DNA of 35,459 nt from Spirulina subsalsa FACHB-351 (GCF_026130165.1 NZ_JAIHOM010000051.1:1-35459), one strand, 5' to 3'; shown: positions 26,083 through 35,156, numbered from the stretch's first letter. Made by a program: numbers and translations. The notes: generated by a model not told the origin, from the sequence alone.

Positions 26083-27239
26083 CCCATCGCTTCCAGACGA
26101 CACTGGTAAAGATATAACATATCTTGGGCAATTTTTTCCCAAGCAAATTGTTCCATTAACTCTAATCCCTGCTCTTGTAATTCCTGATAATTTCCCCTAT
26201 CCCCCTGCACAATGCTAATAATTTTTTGACTGAATTGTTGCCAATCTCCCACCGGAACTAAGCTCGTCTTTTCCAGAGAAGCTAAAATATCCTTGGGTCC
26301 CGCTACATTATACGCCACTGTCGGTAAACCTGCCGCCAGTTTTTCTAACACCGCAAAACCAAAACCTTCTAAATAGCTAGGGAATGCTCCCACCGTACAA
26401 TCACTTAATAATTTAGGCAATAGTTCACTGTCATACTGGGGAATAACGTTCAGCCAAGAAACCGGACTCATTTCTAAATCCTGTAATACTTTTTCCTCAC
26501 TTAATCCTGTACCTAAAAAGACAAATTGAACCGAGGGGATTTCTGCGCGAATTTCCCGGATAATCTTCCCCCAGTCGTGAGAACCTTTCCGATATCCCCA
26601 AGTCCCAATAAACGCCACTTTAGGATGAGATAAGCGTAAAGAAACAGGCTGTATCGCGGCTTTTAATGCCTCTCGTCGCTGTTGAGAGAGTCCAAAGGGA
26701 AAAACCACTGTTTTCTCAGCAAAGTCTTGTAAATAGTCTAATTCTGTAGCATTAGGTAGGTTAATCAGATCGCAATATTGAAAACTTTTACGACAGTTGA
26801 TCACTTCTCGATAATTGCGCCATCGTAACAGTTGATTCCACAGACGAACTTTGAGACGAGAGGGGGAAAAATGTCGCACTGTAGACCGTTCAAACTGATA
26901 ATATAGCTCATGGAGTCCCACGGAACGACTCACCCACAATCCCTTAAACTTCAGTTTTTCTTTCGGTAATGTTAAGTTGCCTTGGTGGGCGTCAATAATA
27001 TCAAAATGATGACCATAATTTTGAACAAATTTATTAGCTTTGGTTGCAAAAGCGGGTCTAGTGATTGTCTCCCATGCTGTACCTTTAAAATGAGGAAAAG
27101 CATCCTCAAAAGCAAATTTTTCCACCTGATGTCCCATTTTAATCAGTTCATCAGCTAGTTCAATTTGTACTCGTGAACCGCCTAAGTTTCGATTCCAAGG
27201 CATATGGAGCATCATTAAGATTTTAAGCGGTGTTTTCAT
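26079..27239 (-). CDS. family 4 glycosyltransferase
   Basis: 386 aa. Seen: N-terminal LKILMMLHMPWNRNLGGSRVQIELADEL; DIIDAHQGNL; the C-domain KVAFIGTWGYRKGSHDW and FVFLGTGLSEEKVL; PQYDSELLPKLLSDCTVGAF; and the E-x7-E motif in EGFGFAVLEKLAAGLPTVAY. GT-B fold, retaining, cytoplasmic. It follows the 27252 gene by 12 bp and overlaps the next gene as ATGA, so the three are translated together. Confidence 0.88.
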   Translation of the reverse strand: MKTPLKILMMLHMPWNRNLGGSRVQIELADELIKMGHQVEKFAFEDAFPHFKGTAWETITRPAFATKANKFVQNYGHHFDIIDAHQGNLTLPKEKLKFKGLWVSRSVGLHELYYQFERSTVRHFSPSRLKVRLWNQLLRWRNYREVINCRKSFQYCDLINLPNATELDYLQDFAEKTVVFPFGLSQQRREALKAAIQPVSLRLSHPKVAFIGTWGYRKGSHDWGKIIREIRAEIPSVQFVFLGTGLSEEKVLQDLEMSPVSWLNVIPQYDSELLPKLLSDCTVGAFPSYLEGFGFAVLEKLAAGLPTVAYNVAGPKDILASLEKTSLVPVGDWQQFSQKIISIVQGDRGNYQELQEQGLELMEQFAWEKIAQDMLYLYQCRLEAMG

Positions 27240-27251
27240 GAGCTTAAGGAT

Positions 27252-28097
27252 TTAGAATAAAAACTTAATATTACCCCAAAATTTATGGCGCACTGGGGTT
27301 ACATAATGACGCAAAATAATATCTTTTTGTTGAGCATACTGATCGGAATAAATAAACTCGTCTTCTCGACCCATAATATACTGTTGAGATGATAAAGCTT
27401 TAGCATTGTCTTGGTGCATTGTCAAGTGAACAATGGTTTGTTCTGTAAAATAATTGGGTTCTTCTTTAAGGTTTAAAAAACGCTCTATTCCCTCTGTCCA
27501 ATCCGGTGCTTTTTTAAATAAAATAAACCCCCCATTGATAGGATTTTCTGCCTCCTGGGGGTGGTGGATAAGGCGAAAATCAAAGGCAGGATTGGAGTCG
27601 GGTAAATAGTAAGAATGGCAGGCTGAGGAGTCAATTAGGGGGATTAAGGCACTAGCACCGGGGAAAAAGAGAATATCGGAATCGGTGTAGATGCTAACAG
27701 TATGGTGGGGGATAGAAAGCAGGGTAGCTAACTTTTTACCCATTGATTGAATCTGGGCGTAGTGGTAAACTTTACGGGGGAGTTGAGTTCCGATAAACTC
27801 GTTTAAGGGGATAATTTTGACACAGGGATGAATCTGTTGCAATAACTGGCAACTGTTGAGACTATAACCATCGGAAACAATAATAAACTGTTCAGGAATC
27901 CCCACATAATTTAAGAAAGAACGTAAACTGACAACTTGTTCCGGGAAATCTCGTTCACAAGATAAGGCATAAACAACGGCCTTAATTTTTTGAGTTTGTG
28001 TGATGGGCTTTTTGACAATTTGGGGGATAATTTTCTGATAGAGGGAACGAGTAAAGTTTCCTTTGAGTCGTGCTGCACGATAGGCAAAGTTTACCAT
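27252..28097 (-). CDS. GT-A-type glycosyltransferase-like protein
   Basis: 281 aa. Seen: AVVYALSCERDFPEQVVSLR, FIIVSDGYSLNSCQLLQ, a D-x-D-type motif in VSIYTDSDILFFPGAS, PINGGFILFKKAPDW and, near the C-terminus, IILRHYVTPVRHKFWG. The layout (Rossmann-like beta strands, TDSDILF metal site, NGGF acceptor loop) is that of nucleotide-diphospho-sugar transferases of the GT-A fold. I cannot assign a GT family. 6 bp from the upstream gene and 12 bp from the next, in the same operon. The presumed activity is inferred from these motifs and the neighbours. Confidence 0.72.
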   Translation of the reverse strand: MVNFAYRAARLKGNFTRSLYQKIIPQIVKKPITQTQKIKAVVYALSCERDFPEQVVSLRSFLNYVGIPEQFIIVSDGYSLNSCQLLQQIHPCVKIIPLNEFIGTQLPRKVYHYAQIQSMGKKLATLLSIPHHTVSIYTDSDILFFPGASALIPLIDSSACHSYYLPDSNPAFDFRLIHHPQEAENPINGGFILFKKAPDWTEGIERFLNLKEEPNYFTEQTIVHLTMHQDNAKALSSQQYIMGREDEFIYSDQYAQQKDIILRHYVTPVRHKFWGNIKFLF

Positions 28098-28103
28098 GTT
28101 CGA

Positions 28104-29150
28104 TCATGAATTTTGGGGTAAATTTTTAAGCCGATTTTTTAAGGCAAGGAGTCGAGATAAATTCTGGGTTCCCACGAGGGAGATTAAGTATTTCACTATA
28201 ATACCCAAGCTTAACCCTTGAAGACCAAAAAGCTGGATAATTTCCCTGACGGTTTTATGGAAATTGTCCACCCTGCCTTTACTAAAGTTATCTAAGCAAA
28301 ATCCATAGAGGCATTCTTTGGCTTTTTGACGAATTTTCGGATCGAGATCAGATTGCTGATACAGCAATTTACAGAGTTGAAAAGCTTCTGTTGACCAGAC
28401 TTCTAATTGTCGGGTTGATTTGGCTTGTTCATGAATGCGCCAATGACCAATAATACGCGGTTCATAGATGAATTGATACCCTTTTAAAAGTAAGCGTAAA
28501 TGAAATTCTTGATCCATGCAGTGCTTTAATTCTGAGTTAATCCATTGCTGGTTTTCAAAGATTTTACGGTGATAGAAAACGGAATGATTACTGACGCTAG
28601 AGTAGGGAATCATATTCTCAACTGTTGCTTCAATGACGGGATATTTTTTGATAAAATTATTTTGTTCATCAATATGATGAACTTCCCCGTAAATGACATC
28701 ACAATGAGGGTTATTTAAATAAGTTTGTGCGGCATACCAAAGGGCATAGGGGGCATAAGTATCATCGGAATTTTGCCAGCCAATGAGTTCCCCTGTTGCC
28801 CGTTTAAAGCCTTTATTTAAGGCCTCGGATTGTCCTCCGTCAGGTTCACTAATCCAGTAGGCTAAAAAGGGTTCATATTGACGAATAATCTCTAGGGTAT
28901 TGTCATCACTGCCCCCGTCAATAATAATATATTCTAGGTTCGGGTAGCCTTGGAGTAAAATTGAGCGAATGGTTGCCTCTAGAAATTGTCCTTGATTGTA
29001 ACTGGGAGTGACAATTGTGATTGGTGGGAAGCGGGAAAGTTGAGCAAATTGTGGAAATGGTTCGATTTTTTCACCCCACCACCATCCTGACTGTTGAGAA
29101 GCAGGAAAAGGCAGGTCGTTGGGGGTGAGAGGATAGGTTAAAATAGACAT
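28104..29150 (-). CDS. family 2 glycosyltransferase
   Basis: 348 aa from ATG 29150, 17 bp after the stop of the preceding gene; a longer frame to 29219 adds 23 basic residues that overlap that gene and are unlikely. Seen: ITIVTPSYNQGQFLEATIRS, YIIIDGGSDDNTLEIIRQYE, WISEPDGGQSEALNKGFKRA (acceptor side), IGWQNSDDTYAPYALWYA (D-D-x metal motif) and a helical C-terminal third. This is a classic bacterial GT2 of the kind found in O-antigen and EPS clusters. The sugar is not predictable. Confidence 0.88.
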   Translation of the reverse strand: MSILTYPLTPNDLPFPASQQSGWWWGEKIEPFPQFAQLSRFPPITIVTPSYNQGQFLEATIRSILLQGYPNLEYIIIDGGSDDNTLEIIRQYEPFLAYWISEPDGGQSEALNKGFKRATGELIGWQNSDDTYAPYALWYAAQTYLNNPHCDVIYGEVHHIDEQNNFIKKYPVIEATVENMIPYSSVSNHSVFYHRKIFENQQWINSELKHCMDQEFHLRLLLKGYQFIYEPRIIGHWRIHEQAKSTRQLEVWSTEAFQLCKLLYQQSDLDPKIRQKAKECLYGFCLDNFSKGRVDNFHKTVREIIQLFGLQGLSLGIIVKYLISLVGTQNLSRLLALKNRLKNLPQNS

Positions 29151-29167
29151 AAGTATAAGATTAAAAG

Positions 29168-30262
29168 TTAAACGAGAGATTGATATACGGCTACGGTTTG
29201 ATTGACGGTTTTTTCCCAACTAAATTGTTGAGCGCGTTTTTTCCCTTTGGCGATGAGGCGATCGCGTTCTATGGGATGATGGAGTAACCAAAGCATCCCA
29301 TCCACCCACTCAGATACCTCATTCGGATTTAAGAGGAGTGCCGCATCTCCCGTCACTTCTGGAATGCTGGATGTATTGGTCGCAAGGACTGCCGTTGCAC
29401 AAGACATGGCTTCTAGGGGGGGTAAACCAAAACCTTCGTACTGTGAAGGATAGACCAGTGCTAGACTACCATGATAGAGGCTAGCTAACTGATGATTGTT
29501 TAAAGAATGGTAACTGTAAATGCGATCGCTAATGCCTAATGTGTTAATCTCCTTTAACTCGGTTGGACTAAAAGACTCTCCTACTACACATAAACTAACA
29601 TCGTGATGTCTTTTAGTAATCTGAGCAAAAGCCTTGAGTAAACCATCAAAATTTTTATAAATCCAACGTCCCCCTACATATAAATAGTAAGGTTGAGGGG
29701 GGAGTGTTAGGTCAGGAGTGACTAAACTTTGATCTAAACTAGATGCTAAAGGAATAACTTTTATTTTTTCACGAACTTGAGGATAAATTTTAATCAAATC
29801 TTTCTTGGTGTTTTCAGATACACAAATAATAGCATTTGCTGCAAAAATTGCACTTTTTTTCGCAGCAATTTGTTTTAGGTTTGGATCAACCGTTGGTTGA
29901 AATAATTCGTGAATCATATCATGAACGGTAATCACTAAAGGCATCCTGAATAATTGAAAGTCTTGTTGATTTAAGTTTTGATAGTAAGTGGGATGTAGTA
30001 AATCCACTTTTTTCAAATCGGTAAACCAGCGAAAGAAATAGGGTTCTAAAAAATAAGATAAGCGATTAGGTGGTAAGCCAAAACGATGGTAATAAATAAG
30101 CTTAAGATTCGGATGTTGTGGCTGACTAATCTCAGAACATCCGGTTGTAGTCACAATAGGATAATAGGATTTTGGCAACCCTTCAATCAGATGAGAAAAG
30201 TAACGGTTAATTCCGCCTGCTGTTTGGAGCTTATAAATCGTCCCGTCATACAAAATGCGCAT
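29168..30262 (-). CDS. family 4 glycosyltransferase
   Basis: 364 aa from ATG 30262, which has AAAGGA on the minus strand 6 nt upstream; the longer frame to 30289 overlaps the preceding stop and has no ribosome site. Seen: MRILYDGTIYKLQTAGGINR, where GGINRY is the donor-side glycine loop; PLVITVHDMIHELF; YLYVGGRWIYKNFDGLLKAF; LASLYHGSLALVYPSQYEGF and the E-x7-E motif in EGFGLPPLEAMSCATAV. This resembles mannosyltransferase-type GT4 enzymes. Cytoplasmic; part of the repeat-unit assembly. Confidence 0.88.
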   Translation of the reverse strand: MRILYDGTIYKLQTAGGINRYFSHLIEGLPKSYYPIVTTTGCSEISQPQHPNLKLIYYHRFGLPPNRLSYFLEPYFFRWFTDLKKVDLLHPTYYQNLNQQDFQLFRMPLVITVHDMIHELFQPTVDPNLKQIAAKKSAIFAANAIICVSENTKKDLIKIYPQVREKIKVIPLASSLDQSLVTPDLTLPPQPYYLYVGGRWIYKNFDGLLKAFAQITKRHHDVSLCVVGESFSPTELKEINTLGISDRIYSYHSLNNHQLASLYHGSLALVYPSQYEGFGLPPLEAMSCATAVLATNTSSIPEVTGDAALLLNPNEVSEWVDGMLWLLHHPIERDRLIAKGKKRAQQFSWEKTVNQTVAVYQSLV

Positions 30263-30285
30263 TGTCTGTCCTTTATGGCTAGTTA

Positions 30286-31224
30286 TCAAGGAAGAATCTG
30301 ATGTTCTTGATTTTGAAAAGATTTGAATAATTCTCGGTCTAACTCATGAAATACACAGATGTCACAATATAGTTTATCTTTTCTCAGTAAATAATCATGA
30401 AGCTCTTTTAGTTGACTGATACTGTCACAAGTACTCGACAGCATAAAGTCTCCTACGTTATCGTAAATCAATAAATAAAAATATCCCCAGTCTTTTAGGT
30501 CTTTAAAAATCGAGAGTTTGACTTCTTTCTGTGTGCGTAAGTAATGAGGATCATATTCAAAAAAAATGACAGGTTTAGCTTCCATTAACCAAGATTTCGC
30601 TCCTCGCAAAACTTGACAATCAAAGCCATCTGTATCTATTTTTAATAGTCTTGCCTCTCTAAAATGGGGGTACTGTTCTAAAACTTCAGGCAGAGTTTGA
30701 ATGGTTAAAGATTCAACATCAGAGGTCGGAATAATCCTGCCAGTGCCTAATTTATACTCTAAAATACCCTGTAAAGATTGGGATGTTTCCCCTAAAAGAG
30801 TTTGAACCAACTCTATGTTTTTTAAAACTTTTGCGTTTTTTTCAAGAATTTTAAAAAAATAGGGATTTCCTTCAATACAAAGAGTAGAGCCTTTGAGATT
30901 TAATAAAGCAACAGTATCCCCAATATTTGCACCCACATCTATCATTTTAAACTCAGATATTTCTTGGCTGATTTGTTGGGTCAGTCTAACTAAATTTTGA
31001 GTATATTGAGGATATCCTTGCAAAATTAAGGGTAATTCATGGTCAAAAGACATCCACAATTCATAAGAACCAATAGGATATCGAATTAAGGGAGGATTAT
31101 GATTCTTAATCCAATGATAAATCGGTGTAAAAAAACGCGCTTTTAGCCGATCTGGAAACGTTTGATAAGACCGCTTGAGAATTTGCCGATAAGTCAATTG
31201 AGCGAGAGCGTGATAAAGATTCAT
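30286..31224 (-). CDS. FkbM-family methyltransferase
   Basis: 312 aa. Seen: SAM motif I FKMIDVGANIGDTVALL, the acidic residue after the second strand in LCIEGNPYFFKILEKNAK, TLPEVLEQYPHFREARLLKIDTDGFD and then PVIFFEYDPHYL. This is the standard pattern of FkbM enzymes, which usually put a methyl group on a sugar hydroxyl. It lies between the second methyltransferase and a GT4 gene, so it probably methylates the exported glycan. Ends 24 bp before the start of the GT4 gene. Confidence 0.87.
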   Translation of the reverse strand: MNLYHALAQLTYRQILKRSYQTFPDRLKARFFTPIYHWIKNHNPPLIRYPIGSYELWMSFDHELPLILQGYPQYTQNLVRLTQQISQEISEFKMIDVGANIGDTVALLNLKGSTLCIEGNPYFFKILEKNAKVLKNIELVQTLLGETSQSLQGILEYKLGTGRIIPTSDVESLTIQTLPEVLEQYPHFREARLLKIDTDGFDCQVLRGAKSWLMEAKPVIFFEYDPHYLRTQKEVKLSIFKDLKDWGYFYLLIYDNVGDFMLSSTCDSISQLKELHDYLLRKDKLYCDICVFHELDRELFKSFQNQEHQILP

Positions 31225-31245
31225 AGATGCGTCATTTACCTCATG

Positions 31246-32166
31246 CTATAACTTTTCAAAAACTAGCCCACAGATTCCCATATAGACTAAAGAACTCATT
31301 GTTGGAAAGCTTTGATAATGTTGCATAACATAATAAGGATCTTTTATACTTTCTAAAAGACCGAGTTTAATCCATTTCTCGATATATTCCTGAAAAGTCC
31401 CTGCTTGCTTTTCACCCCAGACTTCTAAGGATTGAGGAGTCTGTGAAATCGCATCAAAGATGCGTTCTTTCAACGCTCTTTGATCATAAAAACGCTGAAA
31501 AAAATATTTCCCATTTTGGGCTTCATATCCTAAGTTATAGGTATCTTCTTCTCGCCATTCTTCCTCATAGTTTACTGCACAAGGAAGGGTTAGAATGAGC
31601 TTTCCGTGAGGTTTCAGGACACGCCAAAGTTCACGAACAGCAAGGGAATCACCATCTTTAGGAATATGTTCCAAAACACTGATTGACGTGATCACATCAA
31701 AGGATTGATCAGGATAGGGTAAACCCGTTACATCATGAGTTAGAAACTGAATCTTTAAAGGTCGTTTAACTTGCTCAAAGTAATGCTGTGTTTCTGCTAA
31801 ATCAGAGACATCTGGATTTAAAAAATGCCCTTGAAGATGAGGATATTTCTCTAATAAATAGAGCAAAAATAACCGAGGAGATGAAATATCTAAATACGTT
31901 TTAACCTGATTCCAATTTAAAGCATTTAAGCAAAATGGAAACTCAAAATAACGGGTGCTACTGACAGGATTACAGAGCAAGTTAATGAATCTTCCCCAGT
32001 CTTTAGATCCTAAAAAGCGAAAGGCGAATTTTCTCCCGTAACTATCAAACTCACGCCCAATTAGCTCATGACCCGCTTGGTAGCGGTAAAAGAAGGATGT
32101 GCTGATTAGTTTCAAAACTGCCAAGCGAAATTTTAATTGCTCTAGACTTTTGGGAATAACAATCAT
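31246..32166 (-). CDS. class I SAM-dependent methyltransferase (Methyltransf_11 type), atypical motif I
   Basis: 306 aa. Seen: a core with LPYPDQSFDVITSISVLEHI, RELWRVLKPHGKLILTLPCA and the downstream helices of the Methyltransf_11 type. Odd: where the family has the glycine-rich SAM loop (D-x-G-x-G), this protein has TYLDISSPRLFLLYLLE, without glycine. It may bind SAM differently, or have lost activity. Start 32166 overlaps the stop of Wzt as a 4-nt ATGA. In clusters with Wzm/Wzt such proteins often cap or modify the chain end. Confidence 0.8.
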   Translation of the reverse strand: MIVIPKSLEQLKFRLAVLKLISTSFFYRYQAGHELIGREFDSYGRKFAFRFLGSKDWGRFINLLCNPVSSTRYFEFPFCLNALNWNQVKTYLDISSPRLFLLYLLEKYPHLQGHFLNPDVSDLAETQHYFEQVKRPLKIQFLTHDVTGLPYPDQSFDVITSISVLEHIPKDGDSLAVRELWRVLKPHGKLILTLPCAVNYEEEWREEDTYNLGYEAQNGKYFFQRFYDQRALKERIFDAISQTPQSLEVWGEKQAGTFQEYIEKWIKLGLLESIKDPYYVMQHYQSFPTMSSLVYMGICGLVFEKL

Positions 32167-33440
32167 TGATTTTGAGAGACTAAGGGGTTAATAATCCACT
32201 CGCAAGGAGCAAAAATACAGCCATAATCTAGACCTTCATAATGAGCTAGTTCTGAACCTAAGTCATTGACTCTAAAGGAGCATACTTCGTCCAATAAGTC
32301 AATAATTTTCACCCCTCTAATATGCACAGCAATTTCAAAAAAGTAAGGATTGGGAGCTAATAAGTTAGCCGGTATTTTAATGCAAGCTGTGACTTTATCA
32401 TTTGTCCTGTACTGTTGACTAAGTTCTGATTCAGTCGTGAAAATTTTACGATTTTGCCGATCTTTTAATGCCGCACTGATTGTAATATGGTTGAGCCACT
32501 GATTGACTTGACAATGAATGGTTAAAAAAATTGGTTCATTGTGCATAAATTCTGTGATTGCTATTCCTTTGCTATTCACAGTTTCAGCATGGTCAATATA
32601 AATTTCTTTGGTTTGATAATTGTGATCCGACCGAGTAGCATGATTTACGGTATTAGAGACAAAATCGCCAAGATATTGTTGAATTACGGTGGCAGGAGTT
32701 CCTCGGACAATAATTTGTCCCTGATTGAGTAGGAAGGCTTTGCTACACAGTTGATTAACCATGCCCATTTGATGGCTAACAAAAATCACCGTGCGCCCCT
32801 CTTTTCCCACGGTTTCCATTTTGCCCAGACATTTTTTTTGAAATTGGGCATCTCCCACCGCTAGAACTTCATCAATGACTAAAATTTCCGGTTCCAAATG
32901 GGCAGCAACGGCAAAAGCTAAACGCACATACATCCCGGAAGAGTAGCGTTTAACCGGGGTGTCGAGAAACTTTTCAATTTCAGCAAAAGCCACAATTTCA
33001 TCAAATTTGCGGTTAATTTCTTGGCGACTCATGCCCAAAATTGAACCATTTAAATAAATATTTTCCCGTCCGGTGAGTTCTGGATGGAATCCGGTGCCCA
33101 CTTCCAATAAACTAGCCACTCTCCCATTCAGTGTAATGCGTCCGGTGGTGGGTTCAGTGATGCGGCTGAGGATTTTAAGTAGGGTAGATTTTCCGGCTCC
33201 ATTGCGGCCAATGATGCCGACGCGATCGCCCCTTTTAATCTCAAAAGACAAATCTTGCAGCGCCCAAAACTCCTCCAACTCAGGACGAGTCACTCCTTGC
33301 CGGGGGTGTAAGAGGCGTTTTCCCCACCGTTTCACCCCATTGGCGATCGCATACCGTAAAGCATAGCGATCGCCCTCCTGCTGATGACTAAGCAGGTACT
33401 TCTTACCGAGATTTTCCACACAAATGGCGACATCGGACAT
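32163..33440 (-). CDS. wzt: ABC polysaccharide exporter ATP-binding protein with C-terminal carbohydrate-binding domain
   Basis: 425 aa. Seen: IKRGDRVGIIGRNGAGKSTL (Walker A at about 78-86), the signature YSSGMYVRLAFAVAAHLEPE with Walker B ILVIDEVLAVGD, switch His in VIFVSHQM, and an extra domain from about 270 to the end rich in beta strands (FLTIHCQVNQWLNHITISAA). That domain corresponds to the Wzt C-terminal domain that reads the modified end of the O-antigen in E. coli O8/O9a. It follows Wzm by 43 bp. With the two methyltransferases that follow, it suggests that a methylated chain end is the export signal (inference). Confidence 0.92.
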   Translation of the reverse strand: MSDVAICVENLGKKYLLSHQQEGDRYALRYAIANGVKRWGKRLLHPRQGVTRPELEEFWALQDLSFEIKRGDRVGIIGRNGAGKSTLLKILSRITEPTTGRITLNGRVASLLEVGTGFHPELTGRENIYLNGSILGMSRQEINRKFDEIVAFAEIEKFLDTPVKRYSSGMYVRLAFAVAAHLEPEILVIDEVLAVGDAQFQKKCLGKMETVGKEGRTVIFVSHQMGMVNQLCSKAFLLNQGQIIVRGTPATVIQQYLGDFVSNTVNHATRSDHNYQTKEIYIDHAETVNSKGIAITEFMHNEPIFLTIHCQVNQWLNHITISAALKDRQNRKIFTTESELSQQYRTNDKVTACIKIPANLLAPNPYFFEIAVHIRGVKIIDLLDEVCSFRVNDLGSELAHYEGLDYGCIFAPCEWIINPLVSQNQ

Positions 33441-33483
33441 GGGAGAATCAGGTCAACCGTAAACAGCAATGAGTATTTTTCCC

Positions 33484-34326
33484 CTAAATGATATCCGCAA
33501 AAGTTCGTTCTGTCTTGCGGAAATACCACAAACTGCTGATCAACAGCACCAACAGTAAAAACAGCGACAGGAAAAACCCCGGCAGATAGAGATGGAAATT
33601 TCCCCCCAAAATCGCCCAACGAAACCCATCAATCACCCCCACCATCGGATTCAGCGAGTACAACAAGCGCCACCGTTGCGGCACCACATTACTACTAAAC
33701 CCCACCGGAGAGAGATACAGCCCAAACTGGACAATAAACGGCACAATATAGCGGAAATCCCGATACTTCACATTCAAGGCCGAGAGCCACAATCCAGCCC
33801 CCAAACTCGCTAACGCGGCGATCGCCACAAACAAAGGCAAGAAAATAATCCGCCAAGTCGGCACAAAATTGTACACCACCATCAGCAACAACAACATCAT
33901 CCCCGCCACCAAAAAATCCACAAAACTCACCACCACCGCACTCGCTGGCACAATCAAACGGGGAAAATACACCTTTGAGATCACATGAGCATTGGTAATC
34001 AAACTATTACTACAAGCCGATAAAGAATTAGCGAAAAACTGCCAAGGCAACATAGCCGCAAACACCAAGATCGGATAAGGTGCGCCATCGGACGGCAACT
34101 GAGCCAAGCGCCCAAACACCACCGTTAACACCACCATCGTTAAAAACGGCTGAAGTAATGCCCAAGCCATCCCGATCGCCGTTTGTTTATAGCGTACTAA
34201 CACATCCCGCCAAGCCAAGAAATAAAATAACTCCCGATAGCGCCAAAGATCGCGCCAATAATGTTTTTCCGTTTTCCCCGCCTCAATAATTAAAGTAGAG
34301 GGTTTAGGGTTAGAACTGTGAGACAT
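33484..34326 (-). CDS. wzm: ABC-2 type polysaccharide exporter permease
   Basis: 280 aa, six membrane segments. Seen: an N-terminal amphipathic part ending WRDVLVRYKQTAIGMAWALL, typical of Wzm/TagG/KpsM permeases; LPWQFFANSLSACSNSLITN; and the C-terminal SLNPMVGVIDGFRWAILGG. It partners the ATPase next to it to carry undecaprenyl-linked or lipid-linked glycan across the inner membrane. It is the first gene of the minus-strand cluster, which runs 13.8 kb to 20525 with short gaps or overlaps. Confidence 0.92.
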   Translation of the reverse strand: MSHSSNPKPSTLIIEAGKTEKHYWRDLWRYRELFYFLAWRDVLVRYKQTAIGMAWALLQPFLTMVVLTVVFGRLAQLPSDGAPYPILVFAAMLPWQFFANSLSACSNSLITNAHVISKVYFPRLIVPASAVVVSFVDFLVAGMMLLLLMVVYNFVPTWRIIFLPLFVAIAALASLGAGLWLSALNVKYRDFRYIVPFIVQFGLYLSPVGFSSNVVPQRWRLLYSLNPMVGVIDGFRWAILGGNFHLYLPGFFLSLFLLLVLLISSLWYFRKTERTFADII

Positions 34327-34378
34327 TCGCCGGATTGCTCAATGGGAAAGGATCTTAAGGGAACGAATCCCTCTGGTT

Positions 34379-34407
34379 ATCATACCGTTTCTCGGAAAAC
34401 GTTATAA
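34379..34407 (-). promoter_or_regulatory. candidate promoter of the wzm cluster
   Basis: On the minus strand TTATAA (34402-34407) and TATGAT (34379-34384) are 17 bp apart, with the -10 about 52 nt before ATG 34326. It matches sigma70-type consensus at 4/6 and 5/6 positions. Confidence 0.4.
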
Positions 34408-34475
34408 ATATTCACAAACCCACCTAAAACGCGGTTTTTGAGCATTAAGAGCGTTTAATTTTAGTCCAGGTCAGA

Positions 34476-34504
34476 TTTAGTCGCACTCTAGGGATGAGTA
34501 CAAT
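34476..34504 (+). promoter_or_regulatory. candidate promoter of the YbjN-like gene
   Basis: TTTAGT (34476-34481) and TACAAT (34499-34504) are 17 bp apart. The -10 is a good match and the -35 is weak. Transcription from about 34511 would leave a leader of about 125 nt before ATG 34636. Confidence 0.4.
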
Positions 34505-34545
34505 AGGCAAGGAGAGCCATTTTAGTCTTGGATTCGCCACGTTTC

Positions 34546-34592
34546 CCCGCCTTCCCTCAAGTCGAAGCGGGAGTAAATTAACGCGAACCCGC
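34546..34592 (+). promoter_or_regulatory. leader with two mutually exclusive hairpins before the YbjN-like gene
   Basis: GCGGG at 34567-34571 can pair with CCCGC at 34546-34550 (extended by TTC/GAA) or with CCCGC at 34588-34592, but not with both. The two hairpins are within the predicted leader, so they could act as a riboregulatory switch. No known riboswitch motif is recognised, and a chance arrangement cannot be ruled out. Confidence 0.35.
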
Positions 34593-34635
34593 AAAAGTTT
34601 GGCTCTGGTCGCAACCTCAGAATAGGTAACATACT

Positions 34636-35103
34636 ATGACTGTAGATAATCTAGATCCCATTGTTCAAGAAGAAGATTTAGCAGAAACAGAAAACCTCAA
34701 CTATCAGGAAATCATTGAAACCGTGATTTCCAGCTTAGAACAGAATGACAGTGCAATGGTCAATCACGGCGAACAGGGGACACTCTGGAAGTTTCAATAT
34801 GGCAGTGTTGAGGTCTTTGTCCAAATGACCGGAACCAAGAATGATGACTTATTAACTATTTGGTCGCCCATCCTCACCTTACCCGCCAAAAACGAATTAG
34901 AGTTAATGAAACAGCTAATGGCCATGAATTGGTCAGGAACCTTTGAAACCTGCTTTGCCCTATTAAATGACCAAGTAGTAGTTTCTCATCAGAGGACAAT
35001 GGCCGATCTCTATCCCGGAGAAATTTCCCGCGCTATTACCCTAGTGGCCACCATTGCCGACGACAATGATGATCGGCTACAAGCTGAATTCGGACTGTCC
35101 TAA
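34636..35103 (+). CDS. YbjN-domain protein
   Basis: 155 aa, acidic, cytoplasmic. Seen: an acidic N-terminus (EEDLAETENLNYQEIIETVI), then the alpha/beta YbjN pattern: WKFQYGSVEVFVQMTGTKND, LLTIWSPILTLPAKNELELM, TFETCFALLNDQVVVSHQRT and a last helix (EISRAITLVATIADDNDD). YbjN/T3SS-chaperone-like folds act as protein-binding or regulatory factors, and cyanobacteria have several; the partner is unknown. Start ATG 34636 follows AGAATAGGTAAC, a weak ribosome site. Divergent from wzm. Confidence 0.82.
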   Translation: MTVDNLDPIVQEEDLAETENLNYQEIIETVISSLEQNDSAMVNHGEQGTLWKFQYGSVEVFVQMTGTKNDDLLTIWSPILTLPAKNELELMKQLMAMNWSGTFETCFALLNDQVVVSHQRTMADLYPGEISRAITLVATIADDNDDRLQAEFGLS

Positions 35104-35156
35104 TCTTAATCCACTTCCCCCCACTCCCCGGGTCGGGGGGTTGCCCTTCCTAGACC

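Noticed and set aside
33484-33619. Minus-strand 95-aa frame overlapping Wzm and Wzt
   Set aside because: It is in another frame of two well-supported genes and has no family pattern.
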